DNA from: Calocera cornea HHB12733
Lineage: Eukaryota; Basidiomycota; Dacrymycetes; Dacrymycetales; Dacrymycetaceae
Reading direction: 5' to 3'
Assembly: GCA_001632435.1 (NCBI GenBank)
Contig: KV424047.1
Location: forward strand, 26,918 to 90,917
Length of the DNA stretch: 64,000 bases
In this document: positions 54,119 to 63,908 of the stretch, in pieces
Numbering within the stretch: position 1 is the stretch's first letter
Layout: every line of letters begins with the position of its first letter
Made by a program: the position numbers and the translations under genes
Notes under the pieces: model-generated
The model's database searches: none
Seen by the model: only the letters and a program-made list of their open reading frames with translations
What the model was told of the DNA's origin: nothing

Positions 54119-55588
54119 ATGCCACGGAGAACAGCTCAGAAAGGCGCACCTCCGGTGGCACGAGAGCTCGACATCAACTTCGGCGAGCGATGGCACTCCA
54201 AGAGCCCGGCGCGCGAGTTAGATCTCATCGACACGATCAGCAAAACGAAACTGGACATTCAACGTCTCACTACATTTCTGAAGCAGAGCGAAGACGCTTT
54301 ATTCTCCGAAAGATCCAGACGGGCGCCGATATCTCGCATACCGGACGACATTCTCACCATGATATTCGAAGTGAAGGTGGACGAGCTGAGACCTTCCCAA
54401 ACCGCAACGCGCCGACTCGAGCAGCACTCTCCACCTCGTCAGCTCGTGTGCTCGCAGGTTTCTCGCCGTTGGCGACAAGTGGCCTTTCGCACTTCGTCTC
54501 TATGGAGTTGCTTTGTGATACATAACACGCGCTCTCTCGAATTCGCACTTTCGATACTCAGCAAGCTGACATGTCGATTTGGCCTCGCATTAGGTCTGAA
54601 ATGTTCGGTTACCAAAACTGCAGGCCCTTTGCTTCAACGAATAGCATCCACTGTCTCTCGCTATCGGAATCGGATGGTCCGCCTGCGCTTCGAGATGTGC
54701 GATCATGCAATCCTCAACTTCGCCCTCATCCTGAAGCTTCCGATGCCCTCCCTCACCGAGCTCGAATGCAATCGCTCCCACTACTGCAATTTCTACGATC
54801 GTGCCGCTCCCAGATGGCAAGGGCAAGGTCTCCAACACGCCACGGGGCTGCTGCAGATAAATTTCCTTGTCTGCAACCTGCCAACCGACTTTCCTCTCAT
54901 GCCATCGATCTCTCGAATATCCTTCCAGGACGTCACTTGTGCTAGCGCAAAACATCTGTGCTTCTTCTTAACGAGGGTACCCAACTTACAGCAGCTCCGT
55001 TTTGAACGCATCTCGGCGAGTTACGGAAACACATTCCAAAGTGATGTCGACTACTCCCGTGTGGATCCTCCAACTCTGGCCAAGCTCCATTTGCTCAAGC
55101 TGTCGGGCGACCCAGCGCTCTTCCTAACATCTTTCTCTCACGTCACATTTCCGCGCCTCCAGCATCTAGTATTATCTCAGATTCCGGTGCCCGGGCCCGA
55201 TATGACGAGCTTCTTGGAGAAGCAGAACGCGGTTCACAGCCTTGCCCTGTTACTACCATGGAGGCATACCTATGACCGACCATGGTCTCACAAATCTATG
55301 TGTGGAGTGCTTGACCATCTCGCCCTCCCGTCGCCACATGGTGGCCCGAAATGCTCGGCCCTATCCGAGATAACAATCGTTGACACCTGGATCGATAACC
55401 GGGCTACAAAGCACCCCACGCTCAACTCTGAGCTTTCCAGCTCTGTGGTGTCTTTCGTTGAAAACCGGCAACGGCTACAATCTCCGATCTCTCGGATAAT
55501 TGTGTGTCCTCCACTAGACGATCACGTCCATGACAGTCTGAAGGATAAGGTAACGCTCATCTGCCGCGCCGATCTTCGCCCCGCATGA
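54119..55588 (+). CDS. F-box/LRR-like protein
   Basis: Single exon, 489 residues from the ATG at 54119; an in-frame ATG at 54095 would add eight residues. Layout: ELDINFGERWHSKSPARELD, coiled coil, F-box (RAPISRIPDDILTMIFE ... LVCSQVSRRWRQVAFRTSSLWS), then leucine-rich-like strands (LLQINFLVCNLP, ISRISFQDV, LQQLRFERIS, LHLLKLSGD, LQHLVLSQIPV). It is the closest relative of the gene at 50686. No damage is seen. The protein would serve as an SCF adaptor; the target is unknown. Confidence 0.88.
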   Translation: MPRRTAQKGAPPVARELDINFGERWHSKSPARELDLIDTISKTKLDIQRLTTFLKQSEDALFSERSRRAPISRIPDDILTMIFEVKVDELRPSQTATRRLEQHSPPRQLVCSQVSRRWRQVAFRTSSLWSCFVIHNTRSLEFALSILSKLTCRFGLALGLKCSVTKTAGPLLQRIASTVSRYRNRMVRLRFEMCDHAILNFALILKLPMPSLTELECNRSHYCNFYDRAAPRWQGQGLQHATGLLQINFLVCNLPTDFPLMPSISRISFQDVTCASAKHLCFFLTRVPNLQQLRFERISASYGNTFQSDVDYSRVDPPTLAKLHLLKLSGDPALFLTSFSHVTFPRLQHLVLSQIPVPGPDMTSFLEKQNAVHSLALLLPWRHTYDRPWSHKSMCGVLDHLALPSPHGGPKCSALSEITIVDTWIDNRATKHPTLNSELSSSVVSFVENRQRLQSPISRIIVCPPLDDHVHDSLKDKVTLICRADLRPA

Positions 55589-55830
55589 ACGAGTATAGTA
55601 CGCACGTCCCGACCTGATGATCAATGGCGATACTGATGTACAGAGTCATGCTAGATTGCACAACGGAGAAGGGCAGCCGTCACGTACCAATATGCGACCG
55701 GAGGGAGGTCTCTACAGTACTGTCATCAAGGTCATGTAATTAGGGGAAGTAATGACTCATTACGCTACACGAGTTGCAATGGAAAGCAAATAATAGAACC
55801 AATATTATCACGCTTCACAAAGTGACGCAC

Positions 55831-57868
55831 TTATCCCTCAATCCACAACCACCTCGCAGTCCGCCACACCCCATAGCTCACGCAAGTTGCGAAGAAACTC
55901 AAGTCAAATATACGTCCAAAGACCTCGAACCTAGGAAGGAGGGCAAAGAGGGGCTCCTCGGCGTTGGGTGAACTGCTCGGTACGGAGGAGCGAAGCTGCA
56001 CGAGCGTAGAGAGGAGATACATGCCCTGTTTGAGTGTCAACGGGCTGCTCCATGATGGGTCATATACTGATGCGTACCATTATTTGGGTCAAGATAAGCA
56101 TCAAGAACGATGCGAGCATATTGCGAGTTGTCGCCGTCATCGCCTGCACACTTGCTATCAGTATGGGAGTTGCCAGATAAGCATCATCGACGTACCCTTG
56201 CGACGTTCCGCATCATCAGCCTCACATTCCCTCCAACTACAACGCCAACGAGCACCAAGCTGATCTGCCGTCCCAGCAGCTGTACATCTATGCTCCCCTC
56301 ATCGATGAACGGCAGATGTGCGACAGCGAGCGCGAGGATATAGGTGATGATGTCGGGGACGTTCCACTCTGGCCTGGTAGTGGATGACCGGCGCGTAAGG
56401 AGGAAGGGAAGCACGACGTTCGATATTACCTGAAGGCAAGTCAGTGTAGTGATAGGAGCGGGGAACAAGAGGACGCACTGAGAGGATGCGGAAAGCGCAG
56501 TATACGCCGAACATCGCAGTTGCCGCGTTCCATATCCGGCCCTTGAGTGTCTTCGAGTACTCTATGCGAGCCTATGCCTGATATGAGCCATACAGCCGAG
56601 TGATCCAGACGCATATACGCACCCGATGTGCCCTCATCGCCTCCAGCTCCCGTCCCATCTTGTCCTCCAACACGCGCATCGCGCTGATCTCAGCAGCGAG
56701 CGCCCTGTCCTCCCGCGCCGCACTGCCGAACACCTTTCCCCACATGCCCTCGTCCCCACGCGCCTCGGACAGGCGCTCCTGTTCCCGTGTGCGCTCCGAG
56801 AGATCGGATCGAAGTCGTGATATGGAGTGCTCGAGCCCGGCGATATCGCCCTGCTTTGGCGGGGGCATCGGGCGGAGGGCGAGCGCGAGCATGTGCGCTG
56901 CGTGCACCGAAGCGAGCGCGGTGAGGACGGAGAGGATGATGACTCCCAGGAGGATGAGGCGGGCGAGGAAGGAGTCAAACAGCGTCGGTGTTAGAACTTG
57001 GCTGGGGAGGGGGATCTGGAAAAGCAGGAGGACGTAGAGCACGAAGGGGAGGAGGACGGTTAGGGCGAGGACGGCGATGGATGGGCGGGAGTGGGTTTTG
57101 ATACTGGCGCGGGAGGCGAGGAGGTGCAGCTCTAGGACGGGACAGGCGAGGAGGATGAGCAGGGAAGAGGCCAGGAGCGAGCCGCGGAAGTTCATCACTC
57201 GGCCTCTGATGGCCATCGAGGATATCAGTAAGATGTACCTATTGTGGAGAGAAGGCGGACGTACTCCTCATGTAGAATGCCCGTTGCCTGGAACAGGACC
57301 AGGACGAACAGAGTGCAAGTCTCTGCGAACACGGTGCCAAACACACCTCGCGCAAGATTGCTGTGCGTGAGGTTACCAGCGGCCGTCTCGATCGTCTTCT
57401 CAATGAATGCTATTCTCCGCCCTCTGCCATCCGACCCAATGTCGACGTTACCCGGACCCGCGGTAGCAGAGGGTGGTCGCCTCCATGTCCACCCGCTCTC
57501 CCCATTCGCCGAGATCGGGAGGGGCAAGAGGCTGATCTCCTCAATGGACGATGCGCGCGAGAGAGATCGCTCTAGTGGTGCGAGATGGGTTGGCGTCTGT
57601 AGCGTGACGGGAGCGGGAGCAGCGGCAACAGGCGGTACATCAGATATATGACGGAGGTCGGAATAGAGGGTTTGCAGGACTGTGTAGTTGTTAGCGCACG
57701 AAAAGGAGTCAAAAGGAGCCACGGGGCACGCACGGAAGCGACGGCAGATGTAAAACATGCCTGCTCTTGCTTTGCAGATCAGCAACCCACTTGAGATAGT
57801 TCGCGGGAGAGGACGCACCTTACAAGCATTACTGCACCCGTGTCCACCACCAGAGCTGGGAAGGACAT
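55831..57868 (-). CDS. Golgi pH regulator homologue (GPHR / GPR89-like anion channel)
   Basis: Eight exons: 57868-57819, 57765-57734, 57679-57265, 57205-56623, 56571-56479, 56429-56196, 56143-56078, 56025-55831; 555 residues. An N-terminal segment RAGMFYICRRFLLQTLYSDL, a membrane segment FAETCTLFVLVLFQATGILH, and EGRVMNFRGSLLASSLLILL belong to the GPHR N-terminal domain, followed by three further hydrophobic segments. A charged coiled region (IAGLEHSISRLRSDLSERTR) precedes the C-terminal ABA_GPCR domain with WNVPDIITYILALAVA, LVLVGVVVGGNVRLMMRN and NMLASFLMLILTQIMG. GPHR acts in the Golgi membrane to keep the lumen acidic. The second exon is tiny (32 bases) but is the only choice keeping frame. 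Confidence 0.9.
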
Positions 57869-58420
57869 GGTCGACGAATATTGCCCAGTGCAGCGCACGA
57901 CTGCGCTGGCCGATGTACGATAGTGAAATGGCTGGGGGCTGACGCGCGTGAAGGGACAAATTGGTCATCTTATCACCGACCCTCGTAATGCCGAGAGGAC
58001 GGTGTCTGCCATAGCTTGCCTTGGAGAACAGTTACACTGGTATGCTGACTATTGGCTCAGGTAATGCATCTCTTGGAATATACCAAGAGGAATGGGTGTC
58101 CTTCACCGTACCTTCTTGACTCTGAGAACCTGGCAAATTGCGAATTACTGCGTAAGAAGGGATATGGGGGCCTGCCTCAGCACCATACAGACTTTCTATC
58201 AATCTAGGTACAATCGAACGGGACTTGATTACTGTTCCAGAGCGAATTCATACATGGATGCTGAGATTGCACTAGCTAGGATAGGAGCGTCTGGTAACAT
58301 GCATTGGTTATATGAAGGAGAAGAATCTGATGTAGACTGCTAACCTTAGTGACATCTAAACGAGTCCATGGCATACAGTAATGCCGTATTTCAGTCTTCT
58401 TTCGAACTTCCAGAGCCCAG
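57869..58420. other. Intergenic region between GPHR and an F-box gene
   Basis: Upstream of GPHR and downstream of the minus-strand F-box gene. An 83-codon plus-strand frame at 58092-58343 has no features; nothing else seen. Confidence 0.55.
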
Positions 58421-60037
58421 TCACCACTTTCTGAAGCCAGGAGCCCTCTCCAACAGCGTCTCTACCGTGAGAAGCCTATTCAGATCGCGAAGATAGTCTC
58501 CATGGATGGGAAGATGTACGTGAAGTGTTTGTAGCGGTGAAGCAGAGTCCTTGCGAGCCTGCACGGCTGAAAGTAAGGTGCCAGCAATCTTTTTATTGAT
58601 GACCGAGTCATAAATTGTCCTCGGTCGTAGTTTGGAGGTCGTATAGAGTGCCAGGGTACGAAGGCCAGGAAGGTACTTGAAGACACCACCATCGTCTACC
58701 ATCAAGAGTGCATCCAGCACATGCCCGATCATCTTCCCTCCATCGAGTGTCAGGGTTGTGACAGAGGAGACCAACTGCATAAATGGCAGCACCCATTCCT
58801 CGACAAGTGTGGAAGCTGAGTCGCCGTTTCGCAGGGCAAGGCATTTCAAAGACGATTCGTGGAAATCGATGCCCTTCATCAGAATCGGCAGTGCATTGCA
58901 AGTTACATCCAGCTTCTTGATGTTATCCAGCTTCTGGTGCGTGTGCGATAGTATAACCTTCCGGTTTAAGCCTCGTATATCGATATCGACCTCCTGCAGA
59001 TTGGCGAATGTGATTAACAGATTGACCACATTATTAGGATTCGTCCAAAGGCTAAGGTCTTGTAGCGATAAGTGCAACACTGAGGAAGAATGAACAAACT
59101 TTGGGGGTGGTACACCGCCTTTCATAGTCAAGTACCGAAGGAAGGGCAATGCCGTAATACCTTCGCCATCCCAAGCCGGAGTCATACCAGAGTGGTCAGG
59201 ACATGAATCGATGGGGTTGGGTGCGGTAGTTCGGATAGATCGAAGGACCGGAAAGGTGCAAGCGGTGGCAGCAAAGAGAAGCTTTGTAGCATGATGGCAC
59301 ATGTTTGAATGGATATATGTCAATCGGTGCGAGTTGTTTGATAGAAAACGAGCTGTCCGCTTGAGGAGTGGTCCGGTCTTGCGAGTTGCAGAGCACTTGA
59401 GGCCGAGGTTGACACCAAAGCGGTATGTTGAATGCGCACTGGTCATGACAATGGCATAAGACAGGGTCCAGTGATCTGTCACCCGGAAGCGCGACCAGAC
59501 ATATGGAGTGTTGTAGGCCACAGCATGCCAACGTCGGCATACTCGTAAGCATAGCAGTTGAAAGATAGACTCGGAGCTGTATATGAACGTGAGTTCCTCG
59601 GCACCCAGCTCAAAGATGAGTGATAATATGTCATCAGGCAGGACGTCAATCTGCGCACGGGTATCGCGAAGGGTAACGAGACGGTCGCTGCAATGCTTGA
59701 TGTTGGCGCGAAGATGTGAGATCTGGCCTTCGATGTGTCCCTCCTTCTCTCGAATCTCATTCAGCTTGGACTGTGCTTCTTGTTGTTTGGCGCGGTACTC
59801 TTGCTGCATTTCTTTCAGCTCGTTCTTCACAGCTTCAATCTCATTCTTCTTGGCCTCTATCTCGTCATTGTTACGATCGATCTCTTCCAGGAGTCTGCAT
59901 TCATCATCCGGTGGAGGGCGTCGATTGGATCGTGCACGGATGTCAATAGATCGCTTGGTATTGGTAGTTGTGGCTAGGGCGATTTGCACAGCAGAGTGAC
60001 CGGCGGTGGTGCTGATAAGAGGCGTCATCTTTGACAT
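58421..60037 (-). CDS. F-box/LRR-like protein with extended coiled coil
   Basis: Single exon, 538 residues, the longest of the local family. The N-terminal 120 residues are a long charged coiled coil (IDRNNDEIEAKKNEIEAVKN, LKEMQQEYRAKQQEAQSKL) with an internal DEIEAKKNEIEAVKNEL repetition. The F-box is RAQIDVLPDDILSLIFE ... CLRVCRRWHAVAYNTPYVWSR. The C-terminal part has leucine-rich-like strands (VLHLSLQDLSL, LQEVDIDIRGL, IKKLDVTC, SLKCLALRNG, VTTLTLDGG). CSATRKTGPLL and SNMCHHATKLL link it to the gene at 47498. Its upstream side (60108-60125) holds a (CGACG) run like part of the promoter cassette. Confidence 0.88.
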   Translation of the reverse strand: MSKMTPLISTTAGHSAVQIALATTTNTKRSIDIRARSNRRPPPDDECRLLEEIDRNNDEIEAKKNEIEAVKNELKEMQQEYRAKQQEAQSKLNEIREKEGHIEGQISHLRANIKHCSDRLVTLRDTRAQIDVLPDDILSLIFELGAEELTFIYSSESIFQLLCLRVCRRWHAVAYNTPYVWSRFRVTDHWTLSYAIVMTSAHSTYRFGVNLGLKCSATRKTGPLLKRTARFLSNNSHRLTYIHSNMCHHATKLLFAATACTFPVLRSIRTTAPNPIDSCPDHSGMTPAWDGEGITALPFLRYLTMKGGVPPPKFVHSSSVLHLSLQDLSLWTNPNNVVNLLITFANLQEVDIDIRGLNRKVILSHTHQKLDNIKKLDVTCNALPILMKGIDFHESSLKCLALRNGDSASTLVEEWVLPFMQLVSSVTTLTLDGGKMIGHVLDALLMVDDGGVFKYLPGLRTLALYTTSKLRPRTIYDSVINKKIAGTLLSAVQARKDSASPLQTLHVHLPIHGDYLRDLNRLLTVETLLERAPGFRKW

Positions 60038-60343
60038 GATATCAGTAGGTAGACCTCCGAATGCGAACGACGTTCATGACACGAAAGAGACGAGCGCATA
60101 CATCTAGGTGCGACGCGACGCGACGTTGCCCTTGCAAGCTGCACGTGACAAGGCTCTGCCAATCTCTGCTCCACACCAGCTAGTTCTCGGGCTGAAAGGA
60201 CGCATATATACAGGTTGCTCGAGTGGTATTTCAACTGAATTACGCTTACGTATCATGCGTCTTTGACAATGCAGCTAGCGTGTACACGCCGTCTCTCTCC
60301 CCACACGACAAAACCCGTGGTCCTGCACACTCCCTGAACCGCC
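60038..60343. other. Intergenic region between an F-box gene and the glycerate kinase gene
   Basis: Upstream sequence of the F-box gene and 3' flank of the kinase gene (both minus). GCGACGCGACGCGACG lies at 60111-60126. No gene. Confidence 0.55.
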
Positions 60344-61570
60344 TCAGAACGTCTCCGACCGCACGACATTCCTGCCCCGATCAATTACCACTCTCAGCCC
60401 CCTCCCAGCCCAGGGTGTCGTAGCCACCTCCCCATCTTTGGGTGGCACATTATGCCCGTGCGCTACGCCGTCCGAGAAGTAGTAGTATCCGGGGAGGTAA
60501 CGATCGACGAATCTGCATGGAGTGTTAGTATACACCTTGGGGAAACGAGACAAGCTTGGAGGGGATGGACGAGATGAAGACAAACGTACGCCTTGACCTG
60601 CTCATCCGTCATACCCTTCCCGCCGTTCTTCGCCTTCATATTATGCTCCTGCTGCAGCCTCCACTGGTGCACATACTTGATATCCTCTGGCGCGATCTAC
60701 GCTCGCAGCATCAGTACTACCTCCCAGATCAGCCCAACCGCAGGAGCAACGCACCTGCACAAACACCCTAAACGCCGGCCACCACTCACTCGCATATACC
60801 TTCAGGAACTGGTTGATCTGCCTGACATCCTCCAGCCTATGCTCGGGAATACCCGGCCCCTCCCACTCCTTATACGCGGCAAACCGCCGCTCGAGCTCCT
60901 CATCGCTGAGCGGATAGAAGCCCGTGCACCAGCCCTCGACGAGCACGACGTCCACCCCACCAAACACAGGCACGCCCTCGAACGACCGGTCGCCCTCGCC
61001 GCCGAAGAGGGACTTGTCGAACACGGGCAGGATGGTGGTGTTGTGCGGCTTGGCGCGCTTGAGCTGCCTGAACAGCCCTACGCCGAGGTCTAGATCGTGC
61101 GTTCCTGGTTGACCGCGCCCAGTCAGGAGTGGGTTGGACGCATACTGCTTGGCGACCTTCTGCAGCCCCGCGTGCGGAAGGTACAGGTCGTCGATCGACA
61201 GCACGGCGACTTTGAGGTCGTTCGGCGGCGCGCGGAGCACCCCGGCGAGGGCGGTGCAGAGGAAGGTCTTGCCTGATCCTTGTGGGCCCTGGAGGAGGAC
61301 GAAGAGCGGCTCGGTGCGCGGGGCGGGGGGGAGGTGGGAGAGGATGTGCTCGGCCATGAGGGGCACGGCGGGTGGGAGGTCCGCCGCTTGCGGGGGCTCG
61401 GTCGTCATCGTGCCTAGGTCTGGGGCGCGGGGCACGTAGGGGAATACGCCGTAGTGTCGATACCAGGGTGCTCGCAGGACGGTCGAGGGCCAGAGACGCA
61501 CGGGACGACTAGGGAGGAACGGACGACGAAGGAGGAAAGAGATGGGCGAGAGACATGCACGCATATGCAT
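60344..61570 (-). CDS. P-loop kinase of the Tda10 / D-glycerate 3-kinase family
   Basis: Exons 61570-60755, 60696-60590 and 60512-60344. From the first ATG the protein has 363 residues; from the ATG at 61408 it has 309, nearer the family length. The longer form begins with a basic, acid-free stretch (FLLRRPFLPSRPVRLWPS) that could be a mitochondrial signal, so two start sites with different targeting are possible. Motifs: Walker A GPQGSGKT, VAVLSIDDLYLPH, LTGRGQPGTHDLDLG, LPVFDKSLFGGEGDR, VDVVLVEGWCTGF, QINQFLKVYASEWWPAF, MTDEQVKAFVDRYLPGYYYF. The family phosphorylates D-glycerate to 3-phosphoglycerate in plants; the yeast member is less well defined. All nucleotide-binding motifs are intact. 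Confidence 0.9.
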
Positions 61571-61817
61571 CCCTCATCGTGCGTGCGTGCTCGGAGGACG
61601 GTGCGATTGTGAACCCTGAATACCTCGGCTCTACGAAGTGCCGCTCCTCCACCGGCGGTGGGTCTTGGCACGACTCTGCTTGCTGCCGGCCAGTAGTGTA
61701 CGGAGTATAGAGTGGTTCGTACAAGCCAATCAACATTCATGTATCCTACAACAACTCGGCACATCGCCACAATCCCAGCTCATACACGCTCTCTCGCGCT
61801 CTTCCCGTTCGACCGCC

Positions 61818-62265
61818 CTACACCTGATACTCCGGCGGCCGACTGTCAACCCTAACGAGCGCGGGCGGCGGCGGGGCGGGCAACACCTCCATGAGCACCC
61901 TGGCGTCCTTCCCCGCCGCCTGATAGCTCGGTAACTCCTCATCCCCCACTCCGGGCGCCCTATTCACCCCGAGTCCAGCTGGCCTGCTCGCCCGCTGCTG
62001 AGCGCGCAGCTGGAGAGACTCGAGATGCGCGGCACTGCTCGGGCGCATGCCCCGCTCGGTTTCATTTACTCGCAGCTCGGAGGCGAGGGCGAGTCGGCGT
62101 CCGACTTGCCGGCGGATAAGCCAACGCAAGGCGAGCGCGACTAGGACGGCGAATGCGAATGCGGCGACTGGAGAGGATGTCAGGGGTGCGTGCACATAGA
62201 GAGGGGCAGGGAGATGTACTCAGGAAGTACACACCCGCCCGCTCTTGCCCAGGGGTGGCTGCCAT
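61818..62265 (-). CDS. Small single-pass membrane protein with PPxY-type tail
   Basis: Exons 62265-62235 and 62167-61818 give 126 residues; the splice keeps frame (GCG G|TC GCC). An alternative unspliced start at 62195 gives 125 residues. A hydrophobic segment (VAAFAFAVLVALALRWLI) near the N-terminus is followed by basic residues and a soluble tail with LPSY and RPPEYQV at the very end. PPxY-like tails of this kind bind WW domains of Rsp5-type ubiquitin ligases or arrestin-like adaptors, so an adaptor role is possible. The family is not recognised; small membrane proteins ending this way are common in agaricomycetes. Confidence 0.6.
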
Positions 62266-62880
62266 CGGCTCGTATCGCGTTCAAGGGTATCTGGAGACCG
62301 TATGGAGGATGTCGAGGAGGGTATATCAACGCTGTTGCAGACCGAGCTGAGCAGGTATGTTGGCGTAAAGAAAGGGCTTCAAGGCTTCATCCTCCGTTCA
62401 CAGCAAGAAAGTGCATCCCGCCCGCCCCTGTCCAAATTTGGCTCGTGCGCCAGCGAGCGGATGACGCTCGTCATACGTTCTTGCGACGGGCGCGGAGAGG
62501 GGGCAGGGGATCGTTGGAGCCGACCCGGATAGGGGTCGCGCCGTCGGCTGGAGGGATCACGTGCCCGCCAGCAGCCTTCTTTGTCCGTTCTCCTCCCGCC
62601 CGATCTTCCCGTTATCGCACTGGATCACCTCGGATAGCCCTATGAAACTGCAGACCTCTGCGTTCCACCGGCAACGGCAACGTCCTCCTTGTATACCGGC
62701 GGCAGTGTCTCTTCCTGTATCCATCTACAGTCGCGCAGCCCTATGTTCAGGGCTGGGCAGGCCCTAGCACTCCCGTCAGGGAGTATAGGTCAGATGCGTA
62801 GGCAGTAGTGTGTAGTGAGACGCCCGTCGGAGGCAAACACCCTACATCCTGCCCAAATATAGTAATTTCCTGGGAAGGCA

Positions 62881-62909
62881 CAAGGCTATGGGCGAAGCCC
62901 ATAGCCTTG
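62881..62909. repeat. Perfect 13-bp stem hairpin
   Basis: CAAGGCTATGGGC, a GAA loop, then the exact inverse GCCCATAGCCTTG. It is the longest perfect hairpin noted in the window and is followed directly by CTAAG. Confidence 0.9.
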
Positions 62910-62950
62910 CTAAGTGTGCATACTTGTGGTTATTTAATATGATATTATCA

Positions 62951-63056
62951 TCCTAACCCTAACCCATCCCCAACCCTAACCTTAACCCATCCCCAACCCT
63001 AAACTTGCTCCGCTCGCTTCTCCTAACTAGTACCCTAACACACGCATCCTAACCCA
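62951..63056 (+). repeat. Degenerate interstitial telomere-like repeat (CCCTAA)
   Basis: CCTAACCCTAACCCATCCCC, then CAACCCTAACCTTAACCCAT and CAACCCTAA at 62951-63002, with further CCCTAAC and CCTAACCC at 63031-63056. CCCTAA is the C-rich strand of the TTAGGG telomere repeat used by basidiomycetes. The tract is short and imperfect, so it is a relic or an interstitial copy and not a functional telomere. Confidence 0.75.
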
Positions 63057-63654
63057 GTAGTTCACACCTGTTGTTGTTTTGCGGTCCCTGAGGGAGCTAT
63101 TACCATATTTGGTAATTCCGCGTCAACTTTGCTTCTGACGCGCGTTGCCTACACACTACTTCCTACGCTTCTGGTCATTCCTCCCCGTCAGGGCTGTCAG
63201 GTGAAAGGCCCCTGGGAAGGCCTTGTAACTACCTGCGTCAAGTTGGCAATGCCTGTCATCTGCGCAGGGTTCAATGTCATTATGATGGGTGTGGGTCTGG
63301 TGGGTCTGGTTTCAAGACCCATCCGGAGGTATATTAGACTTGCCAGGTGCTGAAACAAGTCTGAGGGCCCGGTCAAGCTTGTGTCAGGTGACATGTGTCA
63401 AGTGGCAGGTGACGTGCCACTTGACATATTTACAGCATCCGCCAACAGCATTCATATTCATGGTGGCTAGCTATACCTAATATCGCTCTAACTGCTCTAT
63501 AGTAATTGTATATATATATAAGTAATTATAAGCTATTATCTGTGACAGTAAGTTAGCAAAAGGGAAGACGGAAGAGGGGCAACTCACTGAGGAGCGGCCA
63601 GTTGGATGCAAAGGGGGACCCTTTTATCCTGTCAGGGCACTACAGCAACTCCGA

Positions 63655-63908
63655 AGCCTATTCCGATATTCCGGACTCCGCGACACCTTGAAACCCCCTG
63701 GAATAGCCCAATACGGAACGGAATGGGACAGGACAAGATGTCCCAGCCTCAGGCAATGCCCAGGCTCCTATTCCGAAGGTTCTCCAGGTATTCCAGTCCA
63801 TTCCCACTCTTGCATAGCCATGCGCAACCTCTGCACCGCCCCAAGGCGATGCATCACTGGAATGCTGTTCCAACAAGCGGAATGGGCAGTGCAGGATCGG
63901 AATAGGCT
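63655..63908. repeat. ATTCC/GGAAT-rich block bounded by a 13-bp inverted repeat
   Basis: AGCCTATTCCGAT at 63655-63667 is inverted at 63896-63908. Between them ATTCC or GGAAT occurs about a dozen times, mostly ATTCC toward the left and GGAAT toward the right. This resembles the subterminal word repeats of hAT-type MITEs, but outer ends and target duplication were not found. Confidence 0.5.

Noticed and set aside
62881..62914. Hairpin followed by CTAAG as a Helitron 3' end
   Set aside because: Helitrons end in CTRR a few bases after the hairpin and insert before T; here the stem abuts CTAAG with G next, and no matching TC start or helicase was found.
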